DNA of 64,000 nt from positions 372,001-436,000 of the forward strand of contig NZ_BBZB01000002.1 of the NCBI RefSeq assembly GCF_001269985.1, read 5' to 3'. The DNA is from Pseudoalteromonas sp. '520P1 No. 423' (lineage in GTDB: Bacteria; Pseudomonadota; Gammaproteobacteria; Enterobacterales; Alteromonadaceae). The first letter of the stretch is position 1. The number at the start of each line of letters is the position of its first letter. The notes below the pieces were generated by a model. It was not told where the DNA came from. It did no database searches and saw nothing but the letters and a program-made list of their open reading frames with translations. A program made the position numbers and the translations under genes. Shown in pieces: positions 18,625 through 28,634 of the stretch.

Positions 18625-19401
18625 ATGTCGAATATATTTATTTCTATTTGGCTACCAGTATTGGGTTGGTTGACATTGTTTTCATCAAATGTATTAGCTA
18701 TTGACCTTCAGCCAAGAATAAAAAATCAAGCAATGCATCTTAGTGTTAATAATATTCAATATCCACAGAATATTATTGAACGTGATATTAATAGTGGTTT
18801 GCCAAATAATATAAGCTTAATCATATCGTTAACGCGAAATGGACAGCAGCGTTTTTTGACTTCGGTTAATTACCAAATTACTTATGATTTATGGGATGAA
18901 ATTTATAATGTGAATATAAGTCATGCTGATGGTGTACAAAAAAAATCTTTTGAAAATAGCACTTTATTAGTTGATTTTATAGACAATTTAACTTTTACAA
19001 GTGCCAATATCTTAAAAGAGATTGATTCTACTGAGGTGCATCAATTAAAAGCTATGGTATTGGTAAACCCGGTAAAAACCGAGCGTATAAAAAAGATAAG
19101 AGCCTGGATAGCAACAAGCCAAGGCTATACTTATGAACCAGACAGTGATGAGAATAATATACTTGTCACTTCTAATAATACGCCGCTGATGTCTATTGGC
19201 CAAGTAACGGTTAAAAAAGGAAAAAGGGTACTTAAAAGAAAGGCTGGTTTAGCTGATGCGTCAATAGGTAGGCCAAGGTTTCAAAAGTTATTTGATCAGA
19301 TTTTAGATCAGTATATGGATCCTGATGCAATTCCAGCCCTTTGGCGAAGTGAACAAGTAAGCTTAGATATCACACAGCAGAGTTTGATAAATGAAAAATA
19401 G
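18625..19401 (+). CDS. Exported protein of unknown function, cassette copy 2
   Basis: 258 residues with a signal peptide (about 1-25, ending VLA). Paralogue of 9306-10070; shared blocks are ITYDLWDEIY, VNPVKTERIKKI-x2-WIATSQ and RPRFQKLFDQILDQY. It lies 2 bp after the barrel gene and overlaps the kinase gene by 11 bp, so the three are made together. The middle (about 175-215) is a basic, poorly conserved linker. Likely periplasmic. No named family recognised with confidence. Confidence 0.7.
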   Translation: MSNIFISIWLPVLGWLTLFSSNVLAIDLQPRIKNQAMHLSVNNIQYPQNIIERDINSGLPNNISLIISLTRNGQQRFLTSVNYQITYDLWDEIYNVNISHADGVQKKSFENSTLLVDFIDNLTFTSANILKEIDSTEVHQLKAMVLVNPVKTERIKKIRAWIATSQGYTYEPDSDENNILVTSNNTPLMSIGQVTVKKGKRVLKRKAGLADASIGRPRFQKLFDQILDQYMDPDAIPALWRSEQVSLDITQQSLINEK

Positions 19402-20527
19402 GCGCATCAATCTCTATTTAATAGGCTCTATTTTGGCTTTGTCTATACTGCCGTTATTGGCTTCTTATGTTTTACTAGATGAGGTACTGCAAAGTGCCAC
19501 ATCTATGATAACGAAACCGCAAACCCAAACGATATTGCAAAATTATCGTGATGATTTGAAGTTACTTAAAACATTGGATCCCGATAACGCAGAGGTTTAT
19601 AAATCTCGCTTTTTACAAACATCTGATGAATTAATTGTTTATGAGAAACCGGGCTTATTACAGCAAGTTTTAAGAGATACCTATCTCACATATTATTTAG
19701 TTCTGTTTGTATTGGTTTTAATAGTGTCATTAGTTGCAGCGGTTTGGCTTAGCCAAAACGTTGCACGTTCATATAAAACACTGTTAAGCAGTGATTTAAA
19801 AAAGGCAGAAAAACTACAATCGTTAAGTCATTTTAATGAGTGGCAAACTATCGCAGGTAAGTTAGCTCATGAAATTAATAACCCGCTGACACCAATAGAA
19901 ATGATGGTGAGTAATTTGAGTCGAGTTTATTTGAATGCTGATCCTAAGTCTTTTAAAGAGAATTTAAACGAAACGACCTCAGTTGTGAGCGAAGAAGTTT
20001 ATAAATTAAAAGAGATGGTAAGCCATTTTAGTCAATTTGCTAAACTACCTGAGCCAGTGTTAAAAGAGGCTAATATCGCAGAATATTGTGAGCGGTTTAT
20101 TACGCAACATCAAAATGGTTGGCCTGTGGTTAAATTCAGGGTTTTAACCGAAAATGATGTGAAAAACATTAATGTTAAAATGGACCATTTATTAATTAAT
20201 CAGTGTTTAATTAATATTATTAATAATGCAGTTCAAGCTAATCCAACCAAAGACACACTTCAAATATCTATGAGCTTAAAGCGCGAAAATAGCGCTGAAA
20301 TATCTATGGTGTTATTTAATGATGGTGTAAAAATTGATAATGAAACTCAAAAACATATCTTTAAAATGCATTATAGCAGCAAAAAAAGCGCTGAGAATAT
20401 GGGGTTAGGCTTAGCTATAGTGAAAAAAATACTACTAAGTCATAATGGTGACATTATATGTTTACCATTAGATAAAGGTGCTGCTTTTAAAATAAATCTA
20501 CCGATAAGTGAAAGATTAAATGACTGA
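19391..20527 (+). CDS. Membrane histidine kinase (NtrB/NtrY-like), cassette copy 2
   Basis: 378 residues, paralogue of 10060-11223. Two membrane helices (about 7-29 and 102-125) around a short periplasmic part. H-box KLAHEINNPLTP with His160, N-box LINIINNAVQANP, a relaxed G1 (FNDGVKI) and a full G2 (MGLGLAIV). The start of the regulator gene overlaps the last 8 bp. Expected to sense an envelope signal, perhaps through the exported protein and barrel encoded just before it. Confidence 0.9.
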   Translation: MKNRRINLYLIGSILALSILPLLASYVLLDEVLQSATSMITKPQTQTILQNYRDDLKLLKTLDPDNAEVYKSRFLQTSDELIVYEKPGLLQQVLRDTYLTYYLVLFVLVLIVSLVAAVWLSQNVARSYKTLLSSDLKKAEKLQSLSHFNEWQTIAGKLAHEINNPLTPIEMMVSNLSRVYLNADPKSFKENLNETTSVVSEEVYKLKEMVSHFSQFAKLPEPVLKEANIAEYCERFITQHQNGWPVVKFRVLTENDVKNINVKMDHLLINQCLINIINNAVQANPTKDTLQISMSLKRENSAEISMVLFNDGVKIDNETQKHIFKMHYSSKKSAENMGLGLAIVKKILLSHNGDIICLPLDKGAAFKINLPISERLND

Positions 20528-21881
20528 TAAACATATAATTGTTATTGATGATGAAGTTAATATTTGTAGAAGTATTAAAGCGTGTTTGTTGCCTGAAGGT
20601 TATATAGTTTCAGACTTTTGTGATGCACAATTGGCACTAAAAAGTATGCAAACACATGATTATGATATGGCAATTATAGACATACGTTTAGGTCAGCAAT
20701 GTGGCATTGAATTATTTAAACAAATGCGCAGTGAAAACCTTGTTATGCCAGTCATATTTATCTCAGGTAATGCCTCTTTAAATGAAGCAGCACAAACATT
20801 AAAGCTGGGGGCTTTTGATTTTTTAGAAAAGCCTTTTAATGCTGATAAGCTAAGTATTACAGTAAAAAATTGCGTTGATTTTTCTCTTTTAAAAAATAGA
20901 GTTAAATCATTAGAGCAAGCTCAACAAGATGAACAGTTGCTCGGCGAACATTCATCTATGAAGCAATTGAGAAAAAGTATTAATAAAGTAGCCCAAACAG
21001 ATGCTGCAATTTTAATCTCTGGAGAAAGTGGTACAGGGAAGGAATTGATTGCACAAAGTATTCATCAACAAAGCCGTAGAGCAAGTAAAGATTTAGTAAA
21101 AGTAAATTGCTCAGCAATACCTGAAAATTTAATCGAGAGTGCTTTATTCGGTCATGTTAAAGGGGCTTTTACAGGTGCTGAACAGCATAAAAAAGGTTAC
21201 TTTGAAATGGCTCATAAGGGGACCTTATTCTTAGATGAAATTGGTGATATGCCGTTAGCTTCTCAAGCAAGTTTATTAAGAGTGTTAGAAAGCAAAGAAA
21301 TTCAAAAAGTAGGCTCAGATAAAATTACAAAAGTTGATGTTAGATTATTAGCTGCGAGCCATAAAGACTTAAAGCTCAAGGTGCAACAGGGCGAGTTTAG
21401 AGAAGATTTGTTTTATCGGATTAATGTGATACCAATACAGTCTCCTTCATTACGTGAGCGCCAATCAGATATTCCATTACTCGTTAATCACTTTATTGGC
21501 TATTTAAGTAAACGAAATGGATTTGCCAATAAGTCTATAGATCCAAAATGTTATTCAATTTTAAGTCAATATTCTTGGCCAGGTAATGTAAGAGAATTAC
21601 TTAATACGATTGAGCGAATGTTGATCATGGGTGATGATAAACTATTGATTTCAGATATTCCTGATGAGATATCCAGCAAACCTAATACTATAAATATAAT
21701 AGATGATGAACTGAGTTTAAAAGAATTTCGGCATCATACGGAGCGAGCGTTATTAATCAAAAAACTCAAACAGTATAAAGGTAATATCACTCATGTTGCA
21801 AAGTCATTAGTGATAGATCGTACTTATTTATATAAAAAATTGACTCAATATAATATTAAAAGAAATCAGAACTTTGATTAA
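20520..21881 (+). CDS. NtrC-type sigma-54-dependent response regulator, cassette copy 2
   Basis: 453 residues, the same length as its paralogue at 11243. Receiver with phospho-Asp in MAIIDIRLG, AAA+ domain with GESGTGKE, intact GAFTGA, TLFLDEIGD and REDLFYRI, and a C-terminal Fis-type helix-turn-helix (ITHVAKSLVIDRTYLYKKL). The recognition helix is very close to that of copy 1 (DRSYLHKKL against DRTYLYKKL), so the two regulators may bind overlapping sites. The likely site is the inverted repeat at 17104-17127. Confidence 0.94.
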   Translation: MTDKHIIVIDDEVNICRSIKACLLPEGYIVSDFCDAQLALKSMQTHDYDMAIIDIRLGQQCGIELFKQMRSENLVMPVIFISGNASLNEAAQTLKLGAFDFLEKPFNADKLSITVKNCVDFSLLKNRVKSLEQAQQDEQLLGEHSSMKQLRKSINKVAQTDAAILISGESGTGKELIAQSIHQQSRRASKDLVKVNCSAIPENLIESALFGHVKGAFTGAEQHKKGYFEMAHKGTLFLDEIGDMPLASQASLLRVLESKEIQKVGSDKITKVDVRLLAASHKDLKLKVQQGEFREDLFYRINVIPIQSPSLRERQSDIPLLVNHFIGYLSKRNGFANKSIDPKCYSILSQYSWPGNVRELLNTIERMLIMGDDKLLISDIPDEISSKPNTINIIDDELSLKEFRHHTERALLIKKLKQYKGNITHVAKSLVIDRTYLYKKLTQYNIKRNQNFD

Positions 21882-21940
21882 ATATTTATGCCGGTTATTA
21901 TTAAAGGTAGTGATACTAGCCTTTTCATTTTTCATTAAAG

Positions 21941-21966
21941 AAGCCACAAGTTAAGTTTGTGGCTTT
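21941..21966. terminator. Hairpin terminator after cassette 2
   Basis: AAGCCACAA / TTGTGGCTT stem with a short TTAAG-type loop. A nearly identical hairpin is at 47914-47940. Another hairpin-free AT-rich stretch follows, before the convergent isomerase gene. Confidence 0.6.
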
Positions 21967-22043
21967 AGCTATTTGAAAATTAATCTGTAACTTAATTCAT
22001 TACAGAGAAAGAGTACTATGAGATTCAGTTTGATAAATTATTG

Positions 22044-23216
22044 CTAAATACCATATTTAATCACCTCAAAGCATGCACCTAAAGTGTGGTAATCACACTT
22101 CGCTCCTGCGGTACTCTTTTCATTTGAGTACTTTTCATTGTTACGTTTTAAAACTCTAAGCCAAGCCCCAAATTGATGATCAATCATATGTTGCCAACTA
22201 TACTGCCAAAGTTGATGATATTTATCTAAATAAGTTTGATCTTGAGTAACTTGATATAAGAGAGCTGCTGCTGCTATAGATTCTGCTTGAACCCAAAAAT
22301 ATTTATCATCATCACAATAATTATTATCGGTATCAAAGCCATATATTAGGCCACCATATTGATCATCCCAAGCAATATTGTAAGCAATATTAAACAATGT
22401 TTGGGCAGTCGACATTAACCATGGCTGTGGAGCATAACGGTTTAACTGAAGTAATAATTTTGCCCACTCAGTTTGATGCCCAGGTTGAAATCCCCATGGT
22501 CGATATAAATTTTTTGGATCGTGTTTATTATATTGCCAATCAATTTGAAAATCGGCAGTAAAGTGTTCCCAAACAAGTCCATTAGTTAAAGCTGCTTGGC
22601 GCTGGCATATGTTGGCAGCAATCAGCTGTGCCCGTTTTAAAAATTTATCATCTTGTGTTGCTTCATATGCTGATATCATCGCCTCACATATGTGCATGTT
22701 GGCATTTTGTCCTCGATACTCACTTAGGTGGTCATCTTGATATAAAGTGTCGGCGTATAAACCATACTCAGCTTGCCAAAAGCGTTGTTCTAGAAGTTGA
22801 TATAATTCATCAAGCTTATCTTGAACACTAATTAAACCTACTTTTTTAGCTGCAGCGTACGCCAATAATACAAATGCGTAGCCATATGCTTGTTGCGTCA
22901 TATCATCAGGTTCATTATTGTTAAGTGTCCAAGCATAAGTTCGCGTGTCGGATTGCCAATGATATTGCTCGATAAAATCTAAACCATGTTTTGCAATCTT
23001 TAAATATTCAGGCTTATCGAGTATTTCAGCACCTAGCGCATAATTGACCACGATCCGAGTGCTACTGACTAATTGCTTATAATTAGTGTCAAAAACATCG
23101 CCATTATCATAAAAATTTTGAAAATAGCCTCCTTGATCATCAATGACTCCATTATCATAAAAGGTAAATATGTCTTTGCAGTGATCGATTAAAAAATTGC
23201 GATCGTAAAAATTCAT
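22044..23216 (-). CDS. AGE-family sugar isomerase, probable D-mannose isomerase
   Basis: 390 residues, the usual length of the N-acylglucosamine 2-epimerase/mannose isomerase (YihS) superfamily, an alpha6/alpha6 barrel. Active-site-type blocks are NANMHICEA, RPWGFQPGHQTEWAKLL, YFWVQAESIAAA and CDYHTLGACFE, with His residues in the expected places. It should convert D-mannose to D-fructose in the cytoplasm. Third gene of an operon after the GH92 and sugar-kinase genes, with no gap (its ATG abuts the kinase stop). That context favours mannose over N-acyl sugars. Control is inferred through the LacI operators. Confidence 0.87.
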   Translation of the reverse strand: MNFYDRNFLIDHCKDIFTFYDNGVIDDQGGYFQNFYDNGDVFDTNYKQLVSSTRIVVNYALGAEILDKPEYLKIAKHGLDFIEQYHWQSDTRTYAWTLNNNEPDDMTQQAYGYAFVLLAYAAAKKVGLISVQDKLDELYQLLEQRFWQAEYGLYADTLYQDDHLSEYRGQNANMHICEAMISAYEATQDDKFLKRAQLIAANICQRQAALTNGLVWEHFTADFQIDWQYNKHDPKNLYRPWGFQPGHQTEWAKLLLQLNRYAPQPWLMSTAQTLFNIAYNIAWDDQYGGLIYGFDTDNNYCDDDKYFWVQAESIAAAALLYQVTQDQTYLDKYHQLWQYSWQHMIDHQFGAWLRVLKRNNEKYSNEKSTAGAKCDYHTLGACFEVIKYGI

Positions 23217-24203
23217 TTATTGCTCCGAAAAAATATCAATAAAGCTTTCTGATTGATTTAAAATATCTATTTTATTTGGTAGGGCTGGAAATGCGCCGAG
23301 TTTAGTAACTGTAAAAGCGCCACATAAACTTGCAAATGCAATGACATGTTCAAGATAAGTTTGGCTTTCAAGTAAATCAGACAAGTGTGCAGATTGACCC
23401 AGGGCAAATAATAAACCACCAATAAAACCATCCCCTCCTGCTGTTGTATCAATGGGATTGACTTGAGGGGGCGAGATACAACCTCGCAAGCCTTTTGTAT
23501 AATATTTAATATCTTGACTGCCGTCGGTTATCAGTAATAACTCACATCTTTGAGACAAGCAGTCTGTAATGTATTGATCACATTTATCATCTGCAAGATA
23601 GTGCAATTCATCTAAAGAAAATTTTATGATATGTGACTGCATCACTAATCGATTGATCCGCGGTCGTTCAGCTTTTTTATGTTGCCATAAGTTATGTCTT
23701 AAATTGACATCAAAGCTCACAACACACTGTGCTGTTAAGGCTTTATTTACTGCAAACTCAGTGGTTTGAGCAATATCATTATCAGTCAGGGTATTACTAC
23801 AAATATGAAAAATTGTTTGGGAGGTAAACCAGGCATCATTTACTTGCTCTGGGGTAACTAAAATATCTGCCGTTTGTTGACGATAAAACGAAAAACTGCG
23901 CTCAGCGCTATTATCGAGCATCACAAAAGCTAACGCTGTTTTTGCAGTTGCATGTTGCATTACAAAATCAGTATGTACTTGATACTGTTTAAGTGCATCA
24001 ATTAAAAATGTACCAAAAGGATCATTACCAACTTGGCCTGCAAAAAAAGCATTACCACCAAGCTTTGCGACAGCAACCGCTGCATTTGCTGGCGCACCAC
24101 CTGGATATTGGCGATAATTATTTAGTTGAAGTAAATCCTCATTTTGCTCACTCGTATTAAGGAAGTCTATAATTGCCTCTCCAAAACAAACAATAGGTTT
24201 CAT
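23217..24203 (-). CDS. PfkB-family sugar kinase, probable fructokinase
   Basis: 328 residues. PfkB signature 1 is in GGAPANAAVAVAKLGG; signature 2 is in DTTAGGDGFIGGLL, which holds the catalytic Asp. In that motif TAGGD replaces the common TGAGD, a mild change. It should phosphorylate fructose made by the neighbouring mannose isomerase to fructose 6-phosphate. The start overlaps the GH92 stop (TAATG), so translation is coupled. Alternatives are other ribokinase-family substrates, but the operon argues for fructose. Confidence 0.88.
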   Translation of the reverse strand: MKPIVCFGEAIIDFLNTSEQNEDLLQLNNYRQYPGGAPANAAVAVAKLGGNAFFAGQVGNDPFGTFLIDALKQYQVHTDFVMQHATAKTALAFVMLDNSAERSFSFYRQQTADILVTPEQVNDAWFTSQTIFHICSNTLTDNDIAQTTEFAVNKALTAQCVVSFDVNLRHNLWQHKKAERPRINRLVMQSHIIKFSLDELHYLADDKCDQYITDCLSQRCELLLITDGSQDIKYYTKGLRGCISPPQVNPIDTTAGGDGFIGGLLFALGQSAHLSDLLESQTYLEHVIAFASLCGAFTVTKLGAFPALPNKIDILNQSESFIDIFSEQ

Positions 24204-26740
24204 TACTTAATACCTTCAGATGCCGTTCTATTAATAGCCATTTTTGTTGTAGCATAAGATGGTGGTCGATTAATTAATGCGCGCCCCCAATTAAAGTTAG
24301 GCTCTGTTGATAGCGAAAAATCGAGTTCGACCTTTTGATTGATGTAATCATCGTTAATCCAACTTTTATTAGTCGGGACACCATTGATTTTCAATTTTGA
24401 AATAAATCGATTCGCTTGTGAGGTTGAAGGTGCATTAATTGTTAAATTACCAATTTTAGCGTGTTCAAATATAGGACTCGATAATACTAAGTCTGCCTTA
24501 CCTGGCGTTAAAGGATATAAGCCTAGTGCAGAGAAAACATACCAAGAGGACATTTGGCCTAAATCATCCTGTCCAGGGATCCCCTTTTTGGTGTTATTCC
24601 AAAGTAAATCAATTGTTGCACGCACAGTGTCTTGTGTTTTATGGGCATTGCCAGTAAATAAATACATCCAGGGTGTTGCTATCGAAGGTTGGTTTGATAC
24701 ATCAGCATAAATGGCTTCATCTCTAAACAAGACCCAGCTACCATCAGGTTTATGAAAGTGATTGTCTAAGCGTGCTGTCATGATGTCATCGCCACCAAGT
24801 AAATGATTTAAACCTGCGCCATCAAATGGCACCATCCATAAATATTGTGCAGGACTTCCTTCTACAAATAAGTGAGGATTATTTGCATCAAACTTCTCTT
24901 TAAAGGTACCATCATTGTTACGGCCTTGAATATAGCCTTGTTCTGTCGTGGCAGATGGATTAAATAGGTTTTTCCAATATCCCGATCGTTCAAGCAAACT
25001 CATCGCATCTTCAGTTTTATTCAAACGCTGAGCTAATTGTGAGAGTGCAAAATCAGCAGAAGCTTGTTCTAAAGTTTCTGATGCGCCTTCCCAACTATTT
25101 GATTGTTCTGAAATATATTTAATATCTAACCACTGATCTAAAGAAGGGTGTTGACCACGGCAAAAAACAGGACAACCTATATCACTTAAATCTAACGAAG
25201 TTGGCGTGTTAGCTGCAGTAATTAAAGATGCATACGACCCCTCTATATCAAATTCAGTGGCACCAAAAGCCACAAAATTTGCAATAGCGATGCTTGAAGG
25301 ATCTCCATTCATCACCCCAGTAGGACCAGAGTTATGTGTCCATCTATCCCATACGCCATTATATTGCTGTGCTTGGTTATACAGGGATTGGGCAATATCG
25401 CTAGCCCGTTTGGGATTAAGTAAAGTTACTAGCTGAAGCTGTGAGCGGTATACATCCCAACCTGAGAAGTTAGCATATTGGGCTTCTTGATTTTTATCAA
25501 TTTGATGTACTTTTTGATCGAAACCTAAGTACTCGCCGTTGACGTCACTAAAAATATTAGGGTGAAATTGTGAATGAAATAGGGCAGTATAAAATGTTGT
25601 TAATTTTTCGATGTTATCTGATGCAATTTTGACTTTACCTAGTGCATTATTCCATATGTTGTATCCATTTTTTCGTATTGTTGAAAAAGTACTTCCTTTG
25701 GGCTGTTCTTGAGCTAAATTTTTTCTTGCATTGGCTAAGCTAGTATAAGAAATACCTACTTTCATCGTGGCAATTTGTTGTTTAGATAAATCTAAATCAA
25801 CCCAAACTCCAGATCCTTTGCCTAGTTTAGGTATACCTTTATCGCCATAACCTGTACCCCCTTGGCTTGAAATTGTGTTGTGCTTAACTGTTTCATTTTG
25901 CCAACTACCCGAGTCTGAGATAGGGACATCTAACTGAGCTACAAAATGTAAGGTATAGTAATCTCTTCGATTATATTCGCCTAAATAACCACAAAAGTTA
26001 CCACTTGTAACTGAGCCTGTGATCTCTCCTGTTTTAGGGTTTATTTGAGTTTTGGCGTCACCACTGCCTAATTGCGAAGCTGCAGTTTTAAAAATAAGCT
26101 TAGCGTTTTTAGGGTTATCAAAACTAAATTTGGCAATTCCCGTTCTGTGAGTTGTACTTAATTCAACATTGACACCATTATCCATTTTAACTTGATAATA
26201 ACCAGGAATAGCGGTTTCATCATCATGGGTAAAGCCTGCACTGTAATATGCATCAAGCATATCTTTATCAGGAGAATGAGTAATGTCTTTTGTAAAAGGT
26301 AAAACTGGGATATCACCTGAGGCACCTAAGCAACCTGTGCCTGATATACGGGTAAATGAAAAGCCTTTTATCCTACTAGCGTCATAATTGTAGCCGCCAG
26401 GCGATACAGGGACACGGCTCCGATCTGTGATAACCCGCTTTTTTATGCCTTCACTTTCATCTAGCAAGTCATGGGTGTACGCATGTTCAGGGCCAAAATT
26501 AAACATGCCATGAGGCAGCACAGCACCAGGTACGACATTTGAAGCTTGACGATGATTATATACACCTTGCGTGCCAATAAATGGGTCGACAAAATCGACA
26601 GGGTTAGTTACCCAACTTGAACTTTGTGAATCAACGTTTTTAACTTGAGGTGCAGTATTGCGCATTTGACTGTCAGAACAAGCAGCCAAAGTCATTGTAC
26701 TGGCAAAAGCGAATAATTTTACATGTGTTATTTTTGACAT
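24203..26740 (-). CDS. GH92-family exo-alpha-mannosidase lipoprotein
   Basis: About 845 residues from the ATG at 26740, which follows an AAAGGAATTT ribosome-binding site and begins a lipoprotein signal with lipobox LAAC. GH92 enzymes are Ca2+-dependent inverting alpha-mannosidases that trim N-glycans and mannans. Family hallmarks seen are VDPFIGTQG, PGAVLPHGMFNFGPEH, FSFTRISGTGCLGASGDIP, the NFSGWDVYRSQ block, and the GIPGQDDLGQMSSWYVFSALG catalytic-base region near the C-terminus. It should be anchored in the outer membrane or periplasm and release mannose from glycans. First gene of the GH92-kinase-isomerase operon. A LacI-type operator lies about 400 bp upstream. Confidence 0.95.
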   Translation of the reverse strand: MSKITHVKLFAFASTMTLAACSDSQMRNTAPQVKNVDSQSSSWVTNPVDFVDPFIGTQGVYNHRQASNVVPGAVLPHGMFNFGPEHAYTHDLLDESEGIKKRVITDRSRVPVSPGGYNYDASRIKGFSFTRISGTGCLGASGDIPVLPFTKDITHSPDKDMLDAYYSAGFTHDDETAIPGYYQVKMDNGVNVELSTTHRTGIAKFSFDNPKNAKLIFKTAASQLGSGDAKTQINPKTGEITGSVTSGNFCGYLGEYNRRDYYTLHFVAQLDVPISDSGSWQNETVKHNTISSQGGTGYGDKGIPKLGKGSGVWVDLDLSKQQIATMKVGISYTSLANARKNLAQEQPKGSTFSTIRKNGYNIWNNALGKVKIASDNIEKLTTFYTALFHSQFHPNIFSDVNGEYLGFDQKVHQIDKNQEAQYANFSGWDVYRSQLQLVTLLNPKRASDIAQSLYNQAQQYNGVWDRWTHNSGPTGVMNGDPSSIAIANFVAFGATEFDIEGSYASLITAANTPTSLDLSDIGCPVFCRGQHPSLDQWLDIKYISEQSNSWEGASETLEQASADFALSQLAQRLNKTEDAMSLLERSGYWKNLFNPSATTEQGYIQGRNNDGTFKEKFDANNPHLFVEGSPAQYLWMVPFDGAGLNHLLGGDDIMTARLDNHFHKPDGSWVLFRDEAIYADVSNQPSIATPWMYLFTGNAHKTQDTVRATIDLLWNNTKKGIPGQDDLGQMSSWYVFSALGLYPLTPGKADLVLSSPIFEHAKIGNLTINAPSTSQANRFISKLKINGVPTNKSWINDDYINQKVELDFSLSTEPNFNWGRALINRPPSYATTKMAINRTASEGIK

Positions 26741-26809
26741 GAAATTCCTTTGCCCAGTTAACACTGGGGAGTTAATAGTTTATCAATTATTTATTGAAGG
26801 TAGATAACC

Positions 26810-27106
26810 TCAAACGGAATTTACCCTCTGTTTATATAGTGAATCTAACATCACAAACACAACTTTGACTCCATTTAGAGTATCTTTATGGGGGAGTATG
26901 TTGGGATTGATTTTGTGGGCATTGTAAAAAGCTTCACCACTTTTATTAATGAAAAGCGCTATCCATAGCGGACTATTGTGTTCAACAACGGTTCGGTTAG
27001 TCAGTGTTGGAGGTAATAACCCTAAAATAATAACCGTTTTTAAAGCATGAACTTTTTTATGTGGCTTGCAATACATTAAAAGAGAGTGCTGTTTCATATT
27101 ATGCAA
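26810..27106 (-). CDS. Small hypothetical reading frame ahead of the GH92 gene
   Basis: Up to 98 codons (ATG option at 27097) between the LacI operator at 27138 and the GH92 gene. No family is recognised, the ribosome-binding site is weak and codon choice is unremarkable. It may be a decayed gene or simply the leader of the GH92 operon. It is listed because it occupies the whole transcribed leader if that operon starts at the 27138 operator. Confidence 0.25.
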   Translation of the reverse strand: MHNMKQHSLLMYCKPHKKVHALKTVIILGLLPPTLTNRTVVEHNSPLWIALFINKSGEAFYNAHKINPNILPHKDTLNGVKVVFVMLDSLYKQRVNSV

Positions 27107-27137
27107 ATTCCACTTTTGTAATATTAGTTATTTACTG

Positions 27138-27149
27138 TGGAACGTTCCA
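27138..27149. promoter_or_regulatory. LacI-family operator 1 (lacI / GH92 intergenic)
   Basis: Perfect 12-bp palindrome TGGAACGTTCCA with the central CG typical of LacI-family sites. It is 85 bp before the regulator's ATG, so autoregulation is likely. It may also control the divergent GH92 operon. Confidence 0.85.
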
Positions 27150-27234
27150 ATTTGTATCAATATACAGCGTGCTTCGTTATAATTCAATCAATTTTAGTTT
27201 ATGCCATACCATTTTTAGCTAGGAAACTGTGTTA

Positions 27235-28242
27235 ATGAGTGAAAAATCAACCTCAAAAAGTGTCACTGTATTTGATGTAGCCAGAGAGGCTGGCGTATCT
27301 AAATCGACAGTTTCTTTAGTGCTTACTCAAAGTGAAAAGGTAAGCGATAAAGCTAAATTAAAAGTAGAAAAAGCAATTGAAAAAACAGGTTATGTGTATA
27401 ACCGAGATGCTGCATCATTGCGGAGTCGTCGCTCTAATTTAGTCGCTATTGTCATTAATGATTTAACAAATCCATATTCAGCACAGCTTGCTGTGGGTTT
27501 AGAAGAACAAATTCGTAAAATGGGTATGTTTTCTATGCTAGTAAATAGTGGCGAAAATGTAGAAACGCAACAACAGCTTGTCAGAAACTTAAAAGAATAT
27601 AATGTGGCAGCTTTTATTATATGTCCTGCTCCGGGAACAACTGCTGATTGGACTAATAAATTAGTGGAACAAGGATTCCCAGTTGTTAATATCATGCGTG
27701 AAATATCGGGTGCTAAAGTCGCTACGGTTTTACCTGATAACTTTTCAGGCACTAAATTATCAACAGAGCACTTATTGGGTAAAGGCTATCGTAAAATCGC
27801 ATTTATTGGCGGTTTAGAGTCAATTTCGGATTATCATCAGAGATTGTCTGGATTTACAGAAGCAATGCTTTTGGCTGATGTCGAATTCTCTAAAAAAGTA
27901 TGTATTCAATCTGAAACTAATCGTAATGGTGGCCGTAAAGCGATGGGTGAATTACTTGAAGTAGAGCCAAATATTGAAGCTGTTGTCTGCTTTAATGACG
28001 TAATTGCTTATGGTGCTATAGAGCATATGCGCTCAATTGGTAAAAATCCAAAGAAAGATATCGCTATTGTGGGGTTTGATGATTTAGAAGATTCTAAATT
28101 AATGTCTCCTGCATTGTCTACTGTGCATGTTGACGCAACCAAAATAGGTATTGCAGTGTGTCATATCTTAAGTAATATCAAAGACAGTAACCGAAATAAA
28201 GTCTTAGTTAATGTTGATTTTATTGAACGAGAAACAAGCTAA
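27235..28242 (+). CDS. LacI-family transcriptional repressor of the mannoside/glycoprotein locus
   Basis: 335 residues from the ATG at 27235, which follows AGGAAA; the GTG two codons earlier is less likely. The N-terminal helix-turn-helix (about residues 9-35, text VFDVAREAGVSKSTVSLVL) and hinge helix (about 50-60) are typical. The rest is the periplasmic-binding-protein-like sugar domain (NDLTNPYSAQLA, IAFIGG, AVVCFNDVIAYG, IAIVGFDD). It probably binds the TGGAACGTTCCA sites found here and at seven other positions between 28623 and 41206. The effector may be mannose or a downstream phosphate ester, inferred from the operon content. Confidence 0.93.
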   Translation: MSEKSTSKSVTVFDVAREAGVSKSTVSLVLTQSEKVSDKAKLKVEKAIEKTGYVYNRDAASLRSRRSNLVAIVINDLTNPYSAQLAVGLEEQIRKMGMFSMLVNSGENVETQQQLVRNLKEYNVAAFIICPAPGTTADWTNKLVEQGFPVVNIMREISGAKVATVLPDNFSGTKLSTEHLLGKGYRKIAFIGGLESISDYHQRLSGFTEAMLLADVEFSKKVCIQSETNRNGGRKAMGELLEVEPNIEAVVCFNDVIAYGAIEHMRSIGKNPKKDIAIVGFDDLEDSKLMSPALSTVHVDATKIGIAVCHILSNIKDSNRNKVLVNVDFIERETS

Positions 28243-28622
28243 ACACTCTATAGTAATTAGTCAAAAGTATTTTAGGCTATTTTAATTTTTACCAATTAAT
28301 AAATCAGACTTATATAGGTATGTGTATTCATGCCTAGTTAAACCGCGTTTTATTTTAATTACATGTTTAACTCAAAACCTCTCCTTATTACCGCTAATTG
28401 ATCATGTTAAAAACTTACCAAGTTAAATAACCTAATAAATGTTTAGGGGGAGTGAATATTTTTATTACCCAACTAAGCTAAAAAATATTTTATTTAGAAG
28501 AGCTTATTAAGCCAAGCTTAGATAAAAAATTTTGTATTACCAGTTGTTTCTATTACGGTTCTAAATGTGTTTGAAAAAAAGTTGTTACATTTTAGTCTAA
28601 TATTTTTTACATGAATTACTTT

Positions 28623-28634
28623 TGGAACGTTCCA
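28623..28634. promoter_or_regulatory. LacI-family operator 2 (distal, TonB receptor 1)
   Basis: Perfect TGGAACGTTCCA, 231 bp before the receptor ATG. Confidence 0.85.
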
